Positions 11,563 to 23,749 of a stretch of 64,000 nt of DNA are shown here, piece after piece. Numbering within the stretch: position 1 is the stretch's first letter; every line of letters begins with the position of its first letter. The position numbers and the translations under genes are program-made. The stretch covers positions 8,672,501 through 8,736,500 of the forward strand of contig CANTUQ010000050.1 in assembly GCA_947683425.1 (NCBI GenBank). Reading direction: 5' to 3'. This DNA is from Excoecaria cochinchinensis. Its lineage: Eukaryota; Streptophyta; Magnoliopsida; Malpighiales; Euphorbiaceae. A model generated the notes under the pieces. That model was given only the letters and a program-made list of their open reading frames with translations. It was not told the origin of the DNA and ran no database searches.

Positions 11563-14500
11563 CTATGATGGAATATCTCTACATGTCTTTCGATTGTGCC
11601 CATATTTCTGACATTTGCTGCACCTAATTTTGATCTTTGGCTCCCACACTGCTTTGATCCTCCTCTTCTTAGGTCTTCCTGATTTCAATCTTCCTCTTGG
11701 TGGTAGTACAATTTCCTCACCAACGTACCTTGGAATATTCCAATACATTTGATTATCTATAGGATGCACGATTGCTTCATATGTTGCTAACATTGTCTCT
11801 TTGGTGTAGAAGCTTGAGCAGAACTCATAACAATCCATATTCTTATCATTTATTACTGCTAAAGCATGTGCACATGGTAATCCATCCAACTGAAACTTGT
11901 TGCAAGTGCATGCTCTTTCTTTCAAGTTTACATTGTATGCTTTTTCTTGAACTAATACGCTAAAAACCGGAAAAATATAAAATCCATTATATCCATAAAC
12001 AAACAAAAATAGCAGATAAGAGATAACATAAAACATCATCATCAACAGAAACATTAAGCATAAATATCCACCTACAGCTACTGGAAATGATAAAAAATAC
12101 AGCAGCATCACCAGCTAGCATAAAAGTCCAACAAAATCATCACACATAAAATCAGAGTTTCGTATAGTGTGTGTATATTACAATTATAATAAGTGTGAAC
12201 TACTAGTATACTATATGTGTATTAGTTGAAAACTACGCTTTCACTAAAAGCATAAAATCTCATCCTTTTCCATACCAAAAATAATTTAATTATTCAATAG
12301 CCAAAATAAACTTCATATATAATAAAGAACTTATAAACATGTATCTCAAATATGAAAAAATATAAATAAATGACAACCAATGCCTTCTTTATTAACAAAA
12401 ATAAATAGAAATAAAAGAAATAGAGATCAAACCTTCATTCTCATAGATGAAATGAAGTTTTTCTTCAACTGCTCTTCATACTTCTTAGTTAATTTTGTGA
12501 ATGTTGACATGGCTATATTTCTATTTGCATAAGTCCATTCTTGAGTCAAGTTGTGCAGGTACTCAATTAAACCTATTATTGGTAAATTTCTAGCTGTTTT
12601 GATAGCAGCATTCATTGACTCCGCAATATTAGAAGTTATAGTTGAATACCTTTTATTCACAGAGTGCAACCTAGACCATTTCTCGAAACCAACCCCAAAC
12701 AGATATTCCAGTATTTTACCATCAACCTTTTTCATTTCATTCATATAATAATCAAAATTCTCATTTGTGTATGATTCAGCAGCTTTAAACAATAAATCTT
12801 TCAGTTTCTTTGAGTTTTTCTTGAACTTTCTTTTCACATTATTCAACAAGTGATAAACACAAATGCAATGAGGAATACCAGGATATACACTTGCAGCTGC
12901 TATATGTATACTTTCATGCCTATCAGATATGATGCACATTTGATCTCTTGTCCCATATGTTTGCCTAAATTTACCAAAAAACCACTCCCAAGAAGCATCA
13001 TTCTCTGAATCAACAATACAGAAAGTTAAGAGAAATATTTTTCCACCAGCATCTAGCGTCGAAACTGTTACTAAAGTGCCCCCATATATTGCCTTCAAAA
13101 AAGTACCATCTACAACTACAATTGGCAAGCAATATTTCCAACCTTTTACTGATGCATCTAAAGCAATGAACAGATATAAAAATGACAAGTTATCTTCAAT
13201 CTCTAGATGAATTGCAGAACCAGGGTTTGTCTTTTGAAGCATATACAAATATCTTGGTAATAAAGAATATAAATCGCATGGTTTACCTCTAATGATATCC
13301 ATAGCTCTTTCCATTGACCTCCAAGCTTTCATATAATTGATATTCACACCATGTTCATTTCTCATATCGCGTATTATGTCAGCTGGTGTGTACACAGTCT
13401 TCACATCCGCATATTTTGATTTGATCAACCTAGCAATAATAGATGATGTAGCACCTTTTACTGCTTAACCTTAGCTGCAAACTACAGGAGTGAGTACCTT
13501 TGAACACTCTAATTTTGAACATCCTAGTATTCCCTTGTTTTGAAGCTTTTAATTGCCATGGACATGCCTCATCTAAGCAACAAATCTCATACCTACAATC
13601 ACATGATCTACAAACTTTGAATTGGAAATCATTATTTATTGCGAAAAGGCTTAATGTTGTTTTCAGCATATCCTTGTCTTTAAAAATCTGTCCAACCTCA
13701 ATTCTTGAAACCACCGAATCTGTCATAAATTCTTCTTCATCTCCTTCTACCTCTTTACCTTCGTTATCCAAAATTTCAACAGTTTGTTTACTCACCAAAC
13801 TAGCATAATTCATCATGTCTACAAATGCTACATCCTGGTTGACAGGTTGTACAACCTCATTCAACATTAAACTAGTTGCTTCAGGTTCAACTTCTATCAT
13901 TCCAAGATCAATTGACACTGTTTTGGAGCTTTCACCTACAAAATAAAAATATTTAAATAATTAATTAAAAGAATAAAATTTATTGAATATTAAAAATTAG
14001 TAAAAAAAATAGATAGAGACCTAATAGAAACATCAAATATATTAAATGTATATTGTGCATATAGTATATATAAACTAAAAGAATATTGTTCATATGCTAC
14101 ATGTTCAAAAGCAAATGATTAACATACATCGATGATCATATAGAACACATATATATCAGACCATATATGTTAACAAAACAATCAAAAATCAAATGTCAAC
14201 ATACTAATTGCGAGTAACTATGAATTTCCTGAAATTCATTCAATAACAGCATCACAAAAATATTTAAAAATTAATAAAGGAAATTTCAGAAAATTACCAG
14301 GTTCACAGATATCCATTTTTGCAATGCATAATGGATATGATTTGAAACATTTTTCTTTGATCTTCAAAGACAAATAGAAGAGCAATGTCATATCATCTTT
14401 TATTTTAAGAGGAGGATGTCCATCTCCAATAACATATTTGATGTCCAATGTGCTATCTTCAATGCCTCGATACTGCTGTTTACTAATTAAATGCACAAAA

Positions 14501-14622
14501 TTATCAAAGCTGCAATCTGATGGAATTAGTATTCCATCAACTTGAAATTCCTGATACTCAAATAGTTCACTCCATTTTCCATCATATTGCATCAAAACTA
14601 AAATTCCTCCATTTTCCATCAT
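11563..14622 (-). pseudogene. mudrA-like: MuDR-type (MULE) transposase gene with a frameshift
   Basis: Exon 1 (14622-14298) encodes the N-terminus typical of MULE transposases (VLMQYDGKW, EVDGILIPSDCSF-like), with a GT donor at 14297. Exon 2 (13935 to about 12433) starts after TTTTGTAG. It holds the MuDR DNA-binding region (VGQIFKDKDMLK, HSCSL) and the MULE DDE transposase domain (VVDGTFLKAIYGG, CIISDRHESI, PHCICVYHLLNN, SNIAESMNAAIK). After an intron of about 470 bp, the last exon (about 11960-11563) encodes a SWIM zinc finger (CTCNKFQLDGLPCAHAL) and a CCHC knuckle (CSKCQKYGHNRKTC). The frame changes by one base at the A-run near 13456 between the DNA-binding and catalytic regions, so the copy is probably inactive, unless the base is an error. 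The last splice junction is not resolved. Confidence 0.85.
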
Positions 14623-15690
14623 TGTAATATCCTGTATAAATTCAAATAAAAAACATAGTTAAAATCTAAAAATATTAAACTATAATTTTGCAGTATAATG
14701 ACATAAAATAAACCAAAAATTTTAAAATTTAAGAGAAGTTGTAAATGCATTCAATCAACATAAAAAATACTATCACGAGTAATCACATTTGTGACGACTC
14801 GTGACAGAAACTAAACGTTACGATTCGCCAAAACCAGAAAATATGATTACTGCTGATATTTGATCCCAACTTCTCTTCAATTCGATTTCCAACTTCTCAA
14901 AACCAGAAACCAGAAATTCAATTTTCGACAGATAATGATCAAATTGATCAAAAGCTTCTGAAATTCAGAATCAACGATATCCAAAAACTAAAAATAACAC
15001 TCCCGATTAAATACAGATACTAAAAATAAACAGATAGATTTTCCAAAAACAATAATCGAAACATATAACATTTGAAAAAATAAAAATCACAGAGAAAACA
15101 TGAAATAATTTGAACACAATATACTATAACTCTAATACAACTTACTGGTTACAGTAGAACGATCATGATACTGATTTCGGACGGTGAATGACGATGAGAT
15201 GAGCGATGGAATCTACAAACAGAAAGATCTTGCAAGAGAGAGAAATAAAGATGATAGATGGATAATATAAAGATTTCCAGCTCAAAATTGAAAACAATCT
15301 AGTAAAAGTATAAGAGAAAATAGAGAACGAAAGAGGAAACAAGGAAGACGATAGTCAAGACGGAATGAGTGAAAGAAAGAAGACATTTATGAAAATATAA
15401 TATAAATAATATATAATTATGAAAGGAATTTTAAAAAAGTGGTATTTTTGAAATAAAATCTAAAAAACTGACATTTGGTGTAATTTCCTCAAAAATTATT
15501 GGGAAAGTAGCTAAAATAATGAATCTCGTGGAAAACGCAGGTAAGAGGACAGCACATTATCATGGGCAAAATTGAGGAAATAAGATAGAATCAGCCACAA
15601 CTCATTCTACAACAACTTTCCAAATGACTTACTCTTAGTTTTTTTAGAAGTTTTTCGGTTTTTTAGATTAAATTAGCCTTGTAATTCAGT
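14623..15690 (-). promoter_or_regulatory. Leader/promoter side of the MULE transposase gene and probable MULE end
   Basis: AT-rich non-coding sequence upstream of the transposase ATG. It includes a palindromic GTGACGACTCGTGAC copy near 14800 and a purine-rich stretch at 15230-15390. The MULE end must lie in or near this stretch, but I cannot place it. Confidence 0.4.
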
Positions 15691-15699
15691 TTTTTCATT

Positions 15700-17198
15700 G
15701 GGACAAAGATATGTTTGGTGCTTTTTAAAAATTTATTTCTGATTTTGGAGTGCTTTTTAAAATATTTTCGAAATTGATGTTTTTTGGAAACCGCAGCTTT
15801 CAGCTGCGGTTTCTGACAATTAGTTTTTTTTTTTAAACTGAAGCTGTCGAACACTACAGCAAAATGCTACCTGTCTGGCAGCTTCTCAAAAAAGCAAAAG
15901 CAAATATTTTGTTTTTTTTTGTTTTTTGTTTTAAATGTTAAAGCCGCAGACATGCAGCTTTTAATTTTTTTAAAAATATTATTATTTTATTTTTTAATAA
16001 ATAATAGTTAATAATTTTTTATTAAATATTAAATTTAAGAATTAATACAATCATAAAAAATTTATTTTAAATATATATTGACTTGATTTTTTAAAAACAA
16101 TATTGACAAATCAAATTAATAAAAAATTTATTATATACACAAATTATTTTACAGATATTATATTTTTCAATGTGTTACTATAATTAATTTGTAAATATAT
16201 TTATTTATTATACAATAAATCTTATTTTATCCAAACAACACAAAAGAGTATAATACTTTTTAATGCATAATTGCAGGGGAATCTAACATAAATTCCAAAT
16301 TAATGTAATGGAATATAACTAAATTTGTGAAAAATATTTAAATTAGATTTAGCAATTTTTAATCCGATATGAACTTGTTAAAATAAATATATTTATTAAT
16401 TGGGCTCATCAATCAATAATTTTGTCAAAATGATTGAAAAAATAAGATTATGAATTCAGTTGAATTTTAGATATTTTTGGATAAATTTTTCGAATTTCCT
16501 TCGAACTTGGATCATTATTTTGTACAAGTTCATATCGGATTAAAAATTGTTAAATCTAATTTAAATATTTTTCACAAATTTAGTTATATTCAATTGCATT
16601 AATTTGGAATTTATATTAGATTCCCTTCAATTATGTGTTAAAAAGTATTATACTCTTTTGTGTTGTTTGGATAAAATAAGATTTATTGCATAATAAATAA
16701 ATATATTTACAAATTAATTATAGTAACACATTGAAAAATATAATACCTGTAAAATAATTTGTGTATATAATAATTTTTTTAATAATTTGATTTGTCAATA
16801 TTTTTTAAAAAAAATCAAGTTAATATATATTTAAAATAAATTTTTTATGATTGTATTAATTCTTAAATTTAATATTTAATAAAAAAATTATTAACTATTA
16901 TTTATTAAAAAATAAAATAATAATTTTTTTTTAAAAAAAATTAAAAGCTGTAGACTGCAGCTTTAACATTAAAAAAAAAAAAACAGGCAAAAGCAAATAC
17001 TTTTGCTTATTTGAGAATCTACCGGACAGGCAGCATTTTGCTGCCGTGTCTGGCAGTTTCAGTTTAAAAAAAAATAATTGTCAGAAATCGCAGCTGACAG
17101 CTGCGGTTTCTGAAAAAACACAAATTCCGGAAATATTTCAAAAAGCACACCAAAATCAGAAATAAATTTTTTAAAAGCACCAAACATATCTTTGTCCC
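15700..17198. mobile_element. Foldback MULE (long-TIR MITE), complete, 9-bp TSD TTTTTCATT
   Basis: The element starts GGGACAAAGATATG at 15700 and ends with the complement CATATCTTTGTCCC at 17198. The 9-bp flanks 15691-15699 and 17199-17207 are both TTTTTCATT. The arms are inverted repeats of roughly 690 bp (about 15700-16385 and 16513-17198) with some divergence, around an AT-rich loop of about 130 bp. Inside each arm sit smaller hairpins, for example GAAACCGCAG and CTGCGGTTTC at 15787-15813. A 9-bp duplication and long inverted repeats fit Mutator-like elements. No protein is encoded. It shares terminal GGGACAAAGAT with the element at 50368. Confidence 0.9.
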
Positions 17199-17207
17199 TT
17201 TTTCATT

Positions 17208-17439
17208 CAAGTTAGTATAACCTAGCTTTCATTCAATAGAGTTGCAATTTCGTTTTAGTGCATTTTTCAGAATTCCTTGAGCTTTCTGTCGAAGCAATTG
17301 TTTAGGAGAATTCAAATACTGATAGAAGTTAGATGCACATTAAATAGTTTGAGAACACCTTAATTTTTTGGCATGTTCGCAATCACATACGTATATTGTT
17401 GGATTCGCAAAAATGAACGAATAATATTTTTGGCACGAC
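17208..17439. other. Unassigned stretch between foldback element and gag remnant
   Basis: No coding region or repeat recognised; probably the 5' part of the decayed retrotransposon that follows. Confidence 0.3.
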
Positions 17440-18416
17440 TAGTGGGACTTGTTCTGAAGATGCTGCCAAAAACTAAAAATTTATTGGAAAAAGACGTATC
17501 TGAGTCTCCGGACTTAGAAGGAGCTACTGCTGTTGCAGAGGCTGTAATATTTGCTCCACATGTATACGAGATGATAGAATAGATAGAGAGGGGTACCAAT
17601 CCTTAGAACACACAGGCATTTTTTGTTGTGAGTGTTACTAGGGAACCTGTTCCTTAAAATGTACAGAATGTGGAAACTATTTTGTTTCAGGTTGTGAAAG
17701 CCAACATCGGGGAGTTAACACATACTTTTCACAAAATGGTTGGAGAGTTATCCAAGCTTCTGGAATACAAGGAATGATGAAGCTGACTCCTCAAGAGGTC
17801 AGCGTCCTCAGAGGGAACTCCGGGGGCAATAAATGGAGCATTCCTAGGGAAATGCAGACCATAATGGCACTGTAGAGGCTTACCAACCATCATTTTCATA
17901 CAACCACTAACCCTATTGTTTATCCTTTTGTGTATAATACAGATGGTTTCAATGCTGCTTCAGCCCAGGGGGGAAATTTTGGCGTAAGAGGTTTTGCTCC
18001 TCAGATTCCCCAGAGTATGCCGGTCAATGCGGAAGCTCTTAGGGGGGTAGTGCAGGAGCTTTATGGACCTAGTTTCAGACAAATAGGCTTCCATAAGCCT
18101 TATCCTAATATGGTAGACAAAGAAAATCCTTACCCCAAAGGATACATAATTCCAGATTTTTTCATTATTCTCTTGAGAGAATGGCTAGTCCACTGTGGAA
18201 CATGTTGCTAGGTTCACCATACAATGTGGGTTGGCTAATTATGAGAATTTTAACTTTTACAAACTTAGACTCTTTTATAATTCCTTCACGGGTGATGTAT
18301 TCATTTGGTTTTCTACTTTTCCTAGAAACTCAGATCACTTTTGGTAAGAAATGGAAAGCCAATTTCATACTTAGTTTTTTAGGGCAGAATCGAAAGTTGT
18401 GTAGCAGAGTTGCCAA
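17440..18416 (+). pseudogene. Gypsy-type gag remnant (Retrotrans_gag)
   Basis: Short open pieces in shifting frames recall a plant gypsy gag: YPKGYIIPDF at about 18138-18167, then TVEHVARFTIQCG and FTGDVFIWF in another frame (about 18190-18315). These correspond to the conserved capsid region of gypsy Gag. Several in-frame stops and at least one frameshift interrupt it, and no protease or RT follows on this strand, because a CACTA fragment begins at about 18417. It is a dead fragment; lineage is not certain. Confidence 0.6.
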
Positions 18417-19390
18417 CATTACAAGTAAATGTGAAAATAGCAACGAAAAAATAGCAACCGAATTTATTCCGTTGCTAAATTAGCAACGGAAACATAATTT
18501 CGTTGCTATTTAGCAACGAAAATCTGTTTCCGTTGCTAAAATTGGTTAAACTTTGCAGATTTAGTAACGGAAATATATTTGGTTATCTTCCGTCGCTAAA
18601 AGTGGAGGAAAATTTTAGCGCCAAAATTTAGCCATGGAAATTAACAACGGAATCACTGTACTGTTGCTAAATAATACGCTAACAGATGATGGAAAAATTT
18701 TGGAACGAGAAATAGCAACGAAAATTTTATTCCGTTGTTAAAATTGCAACCGAATTTAGTTTCTGTTGCTAAATAATAAGCCTTAAAAGAATTTGGTTCT
18801 AAAATAGCAATGAAATTATTATTCGGTTGCAATTTAGCAATGGAATAAAATTTTCTTTACTAAAATTGCAATCGAAATTAATTTCTGTTGATAAATAATA
18901 AGCCTTAAAAAAATTGGGTTCTAAAATAGCAACGAAATTATTATTCGGTTGCAATTTAGCAATGAAAATTATTTTTTATTGCTAAAATTGCAACCAAATT
19001 TAGTTTCCATTGCTAAATAATAAGCCTTAAAAAAATTGGGTTTTAAAATAGCAACGGAATTATTATTCGGTTGTAATTTTAGCAATGGAAATTAATTTTC
19101 GTTGCTAAAATTGCAACCGAATTTAGTTTCCGTTGCTAAATAATAAACTTTAAAAAATTGGATTCCAAAATAGCAACGGAATTATTATTCGGTTGCAATT
19201 TTGCAATGAAAATTAATTTTTGTTGCTAAAATTGCAACCGAATTTAGTTCCGTTGCTAAATATAGGGATGAGCAACCTTCTTATCTTCCTCAGTTTCCTC
19301 ATTTCATTTTCATTTGCCAATTTCTCTTCCCCTCTCTGCCCTATCGCCGTCGTCGCCCTCTATTCTTCCTCACTCTCACTCGTTCTCTAA
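18417..19390 (+). mobile_element. Truncated CACTA element, TAGCAACGGAA type
   Basis: It begins at a degenerate terminus CATTACAAGTAAA. From 18430 to 19262 it is filled with TAGCAACGGAA units in both orientations, more than thirty copies including AATAATAAGCCTTAAAAAAATT-like spacer repeats about 120 bp apart. A GC-richer pyrimidine stretch (about 19320-19390) resembles the leader region of the other CACTA elements. The opposite end is missing; the sequence changes abruptly near 19390. Confidence 0.7.
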
Positions 19391-19395
19391 TTGGG

Positions 19396-20243
19396 GTGCC
19401 AGGCGACACTCCGCCCCAGGCTCAAGCAGTGGAAGCTCCCTCAGCCGAACAACAGACTACTCCTAGGCCTCTATCTCTCGAAGGCACTGCTGGAGCAGGA
19501 ACCTCAAATCCCATGGCCGGGACATCGGATATAAAAGCTCTTCCTGACAAGCTATCCGAATTCTGGAGGGGACAGGGGGACGCTTACTCCCGGGACAACC
19601 ATTCCTTTAGCAACTTCATACATCAGTTGGCCCGCGTTCTGAAGGAGGTCGCCCCTCTGATGCGATTGAATGCTGATGAATTAAGTGTTGCTATCAAGAG
19701 GCATTAGATAGAGTTTGGTTCCCTTGTTCTATTTTCATGCTATCCTGTCTTGATAAATACTGTTTACATTATGAATCTTCATCTGTTCCATTGTAGGGGG
19801 CAATACTGGGCAGAGCTATCATTGCCAAAATGAACAGGCTGATTATGGCCTGGAAGAGGGAGATGCAATCTATGGTCGGGCAACATTTTTGAGCTAATTC
19901 CGTCGAGAGTAAGTTGAAGGACTGTGAGAAGAGGGCTCTGGAGATGGAGATCAAGGTAGCCGATGCACTGAATAAGGTTGCAGAAGCTAAGGAAAGAGCA
20001 GCTACTAATGAGAGGGGAAGAGCTGAAGCGGAGGCCGAGCTGGACAAGCTCAAAACCGAGCTCAAGGAGGCTAAGAAGGAGAAGGCCGACTTGGAGGAGA
20101 AATATTTCGATCTGGAGTATATGTCCTTAGAGTTGGCAGCTGATAAGTGTTTGGTTTTTAGTCAGAAGCTTTCTAAAGCTGTAAAAGGGCGATACCCAGA
20201 TATGGATTGGTCATGGCTGGATGAAGTGTATCCAGATGAATAA
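19396..20243 (+). pseudogene. Coiled-coil ORF antisense to the Tat pol, broken
   Basis: A first open stretch (19396-19707) is rich in Pro/Ala/Glu and then encodes KLSEFWRGQGDAYSRD. A possible intron follows (AG at about 19795). The next piece reads GRAIIAKMNRLIMAW, meets an in-frame TGA near 19892, and continues as a strongly charged coiled coil (KVADALNKVAEAKERAA, ELKEAKKEKADLEEKY) ending DMDWSWLDEVYPDE. No catalytic motif is visible. It lies downstream of, and in opposite orientation to, the pol remnant at 24261-27860. Tat-lineage retrotransposons are known to carry extra ORFs, some antisense, so I infer it belongs to that element. Function unknown. Confidence 0.5.
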
Positions 20244-20429
20244 GTCTCTTCGTGTTGTTTCTTTTATTGCATATCTATAAAAATTTCTTAATTTAATGAA
20301 ATCAAAATTTATTTAATCTCCGAGCGCTTTGAACTGTTATCGTAAATAACTGCACTGTTCGAGCACTTTAATATCCATACGCGAATGGAAGAGTAATTTG
20401 ATTGTGGATAACAAGTACTTGTTTGTTTA
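20244..20429. other. Spacer before the second CACTA element
   Basis: Non-coding. Without the CACTA insertion it would join 23750 onward, which contains tandem repeats, so it is probably part of the non-coding region of a Tat-type retrotransposon. Confidence 0.4.
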
Positions 20430-21405
20430 CTCTACAAAAAAAAAAAAAAAGCAAATTAGCGACTGCACTATTTCAGTCGCTAATTAGCGACCGTTTTAAA
20501 AATTTGTCGCAAAAATTCATTTTTTCATTTTTGCGACTAATTTAGTAACGGAAAAAATAAACAGTCGCTAAATTTTGGCGGCAATTTCTCGCGTCTTTTT
20601 TGCAACTAATTTAGCGACTAAAAAATCCATCGCTAAATTTTGCGACTAAAAAATCCGTCACTAAAATAGCGACAGCAATATCAGTCGCTAAATTTAGAGG
20701 CAATTTTAGCGACTTTATTTGCGATGAATTTAGCGACTGAAATTATTGCCTCGAAACACACTTGAATTTGCAACGGAATAGCGACTGAAGTATCAGTCGC
20801 TAAAAAATTTTCAAATTTTTTTAAATATGAAAATAATTTTTGGAAATTAAAGTGATATTTTAGCGACAGAATAATTCGTCACTATTTCGTCGGTAAAATT
20901 GATTACAATATTAATAAAAGTATGCATAAATACTTATAGTTATTAATTATTTTTAATATTTTTGCTTTTCACATGAATTTTAATTTATCTAAAATAAATT
21001 TTTTTTATTCAATTATTTAAAAATTTAATGAAAATATTAGATGGATGAGCTAAAATTAATATTAATAAAAAATTTATTAAGGAATATTTATTGATATTAT
21101 TTTTGGGTTTTGAATTAATAACTTTGACTAAATGATTAAATTAAAATACATAAATTAATATATGCATGTATATATTGCAACGCCCCAAAAATGAATAATT
21201 ATACAAATTAATTAATTAAATTATAGGTTAATTTTGTTATTTTTTGAAAAATTAAGAATTTTTTGAAAATTTTTGATGCTATAAATAGTAATTCTATAGG
21301 TTAAAAATTACCAAATGTCAATTTTGATTCAAATGATCCGATTTTTTTTTTGAAATCTACAAAATTAAATATATTTAATTATAGCTAAATAAGTAACTAA
21401 ATATG

Positions 21406-21437
<32 letters not shown>

Positions 21438-23746
21438 AAGAGCCAAATAACCAAAAAAATAATAATAATAAGAATAATAAAATAATAAAATAACTTAAGT
21501 TAAGAAAGAGTTATAAAACAAGAAAGAAAGGAAAGGGAAAACAGAGGAGGGAAGCGAGAGAGAGAGAGAAGCCGAAGCTTCTTTCCCCAGTTCCGGCGAA
21601 CTTCGGCATCCAATGCGGCACGAACAGCACCGCTGGACTCCTGGCGAGCGGGCGCTCCTTCCGGTACCCACCAATCACCCTCAGCTGCCAAAAAATGGGA
21701 GATCGAAAAAGGGAAGTCGACGCTTTTCGACGGCGATTCCGACTAAATGGCATGGTGTTTGGGCGCGTGACCACCGACGATGGGTTTCGGGTGTCCTGCG
21801 CTTCATGTCGATAGTGGCAGTGTCTCTCCGGCGACTGGTGACGGGCAGAATGGAGCTAAAATTTTAGGAATCTCGCTTCAACTGGTATGTGTTTTGGATT
21901 TTATTGTATAATTGATAAAATTTTGTTCTTAGGAAATATATGACAATTCCTGTAGTGCATCCCTTGATCTGTGCTTTTGTTGAACTTTCATAGAACTGCA
22001 GATTTGTTTGTTTGTTATCAAGCCTATAGGGACAACTTAATTAGCTGTAATATTGGTTGAATAATTAGTGACTAACAAATTTCTTATAATTTTCAAGTTG
22101 GGGGGCAGTGTGTTGCTTTGAATGTTTGTTTTGATTTATGCTATATTATGAGTATATATAAGATTGATGATTTAGGAGTGTTGGGTTGTGATGTGCTAAT
22201 TCTAAGATATCAATCTTACTGGTAAGATTCTTCATTATGCAACTGGCTTAATTCTCCGTTTATGTAAGATTACTTTCTGATTGTTGCATGGTTGGAAGAA
22301 CTTGTACTTTTGGTTTGGAGAACACTGTAAAAACTCCTAATGCACAACCTGAGTTCCCAAAAATGATGCTTTTAATGAAAGAATATAACGGGAAGCTAAC
22401 TAGTCATTAACACATCTCCACCCCCCTTCATTTTTTTTTGGATGCGTTTTAATTAAAAAACTTTGATTGAAACTTTAGTCTCTAAGTTGAAACTTTGATT
22501 GCTATGCATACACTTTAATCCTAAGATTTTATATTTTAAAATACGTTAATTCTTGAATTTGTTAGTATTTTGGTGCTGGATAGGTATGAATAGATGTTTG
22601 TGAAGTAGGGATGATACAACTTCAAATCTATTATTTCAATATAGTGTTGATGATGGCTCAGATATGTTTTTCAAATAATATTATAGGAATTCCATTTTCT
22701 TCCTTTATTTTGGTGCTTTGGAAGTTGAGGCACCAAAATAGATATTCCGTTTATGTAAGAATGGTGGTGAATATCTTATTCATTACTTCCATCTTATTAC
22801 TGTAATTAGCTGTTAGGGTTTTTTGGAATCAATATGTTTAGCCTTTGAGGAGCTTTTGTGCGCTTTGGCAAATCTATGAGATTTATGTGTACGTGACCTT
22901 GAAAATCTAGCAAAATATTTCAATACTTAGTCTGAATTTGTTTATTTCCATCATTGCATCTTAAACAATATTCTTATCAGAACCATTCTGGTAATTCTTT
23001 TCAACAATTAATGATATGATGATAATGAGCATTTGCTCTCTATATTTATCTCAGTTTACTTATTTTGTGATGTTAAATACAACATCTTGCTGCTTTAATT
23101 TAATTTTATTTGCTATTTGTTATTAACTTTAATTTTATTTTTTCTCATAATTTATAAATTAGGTAGTTCGTGAAGAAATTAAAGATTGAAAATGGTGGCA
23201 TTCCGTTGATGTTTCAAGATTTTATAATATGTTTTTTTGTTATAATTTTTAAATATTTTATGATTGTGAAAATGAGTGTTTGTATTATCTAATATGGTTT
23301 TAATTATATGTAAATTAATTTTTAATTTTATTTTATTAAAGAAATTTGGATATTTTGAGTGTATGATATTATATTTTTTAAATTAATAGTATTGTTAATA
23401 ATATTTTATAATTATTATTTACATAAATTAAATTTTTGATCTAATAATAATAATAAAAAATTAAATTCAAAATAATAATAAAAAATTTAATATTTTTAGC
23501 GATGGATTTTTCGTCGCTAATAAACTTTTAATATTTCTGGCGACTAATTTAAGGGGGGTTATTTAGCGACTAAAATTTTATTTTTAGCGACAAAATTTTT
23601 TGTCACTATTTTTAGCGATATTTTTTCGTTTTAGTCGCAAATTTCTTGCGACGGATTAGTCGCGGCATCACTAAAGGTAATTAGCGACGAAAAATGCCAT
23701 TTTAGCGACGGAAAGTTCCGTCGCTAATTTGCTTTTTCTTGTAGTG
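20430..23746 (+). mobile_element. Non-autonomous CACTA transposon, complete, TSD TTA
   Basis: The left end is a mutated CTCTACAAAAAAA at 20430, followed by GCAAATTAGCGAC. The right end is GCTTTTTCTTGTAGTG, ending at 23746. The flanks 20427-20429 and 23747-23749 are both TTA. Subterminal units of the TTAGCGAC type crowd 20455-20890 and about 23495-23725. A GC-rich leader-like segment lies at 21500-21870. No transposase is recognised, and the middle (21900-23490) is AT-rich without coding signal. At 3317 bp it is close in size to the first CACTA. The altered left terminus suggests it can no longer move. Confidence 0.9.
21500..21870 (+). other. GC-rich leader-like segment of the second CACTA
   Basis: It shares pieces such as GGCGCGTGA and CTCCGGCGACTG with the minus strand of 9480-9760. 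Probably a promoter or first exon of the ancestral CACTA gene. The overlapping frames on both strands are not convincing proteins. Confidence 0.4.
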
Positions 23747-23749
23747 TTA

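Larger units (their letters stand above)
1..15480. mobile_element. Mutator-like element (MULE) carrying Ulp1-like and Athila-like genes, left end outside window
   Basis: Three decayed genes in one block suggest one large MULE: a DUF1985 plus Ulp1 protease gene (+, up to 4498), an Athila ORF1-like gene (+, 5409-6599) and a MuDR-type transposase gene (-, 14622-11563). The spacers share unusual sequence: degenerate TATAC arrays and palindromic GTGACGAGTCGTGAC motifs occur in all of them, which ties the genes together. Plant MULEs that acquired Ulp1-like genes are known (the Kaonashi group). A CACTA element is inserted at 7392-10617. The left end is not in the window. The right end is placed loosely between the AT-rich leader of the transposase gene and the foldback element at 15700; I found no terminal inverted repeat or target duplication, so the boundary is inferred. 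Confidence 0.6.

Noticed and set aside
15663..15854. Short Lys-rich ORF on the minus strand
   Set aside because: It overlaps the start of the foldback element including the target duplication, so it cannot be an ancestral gene.
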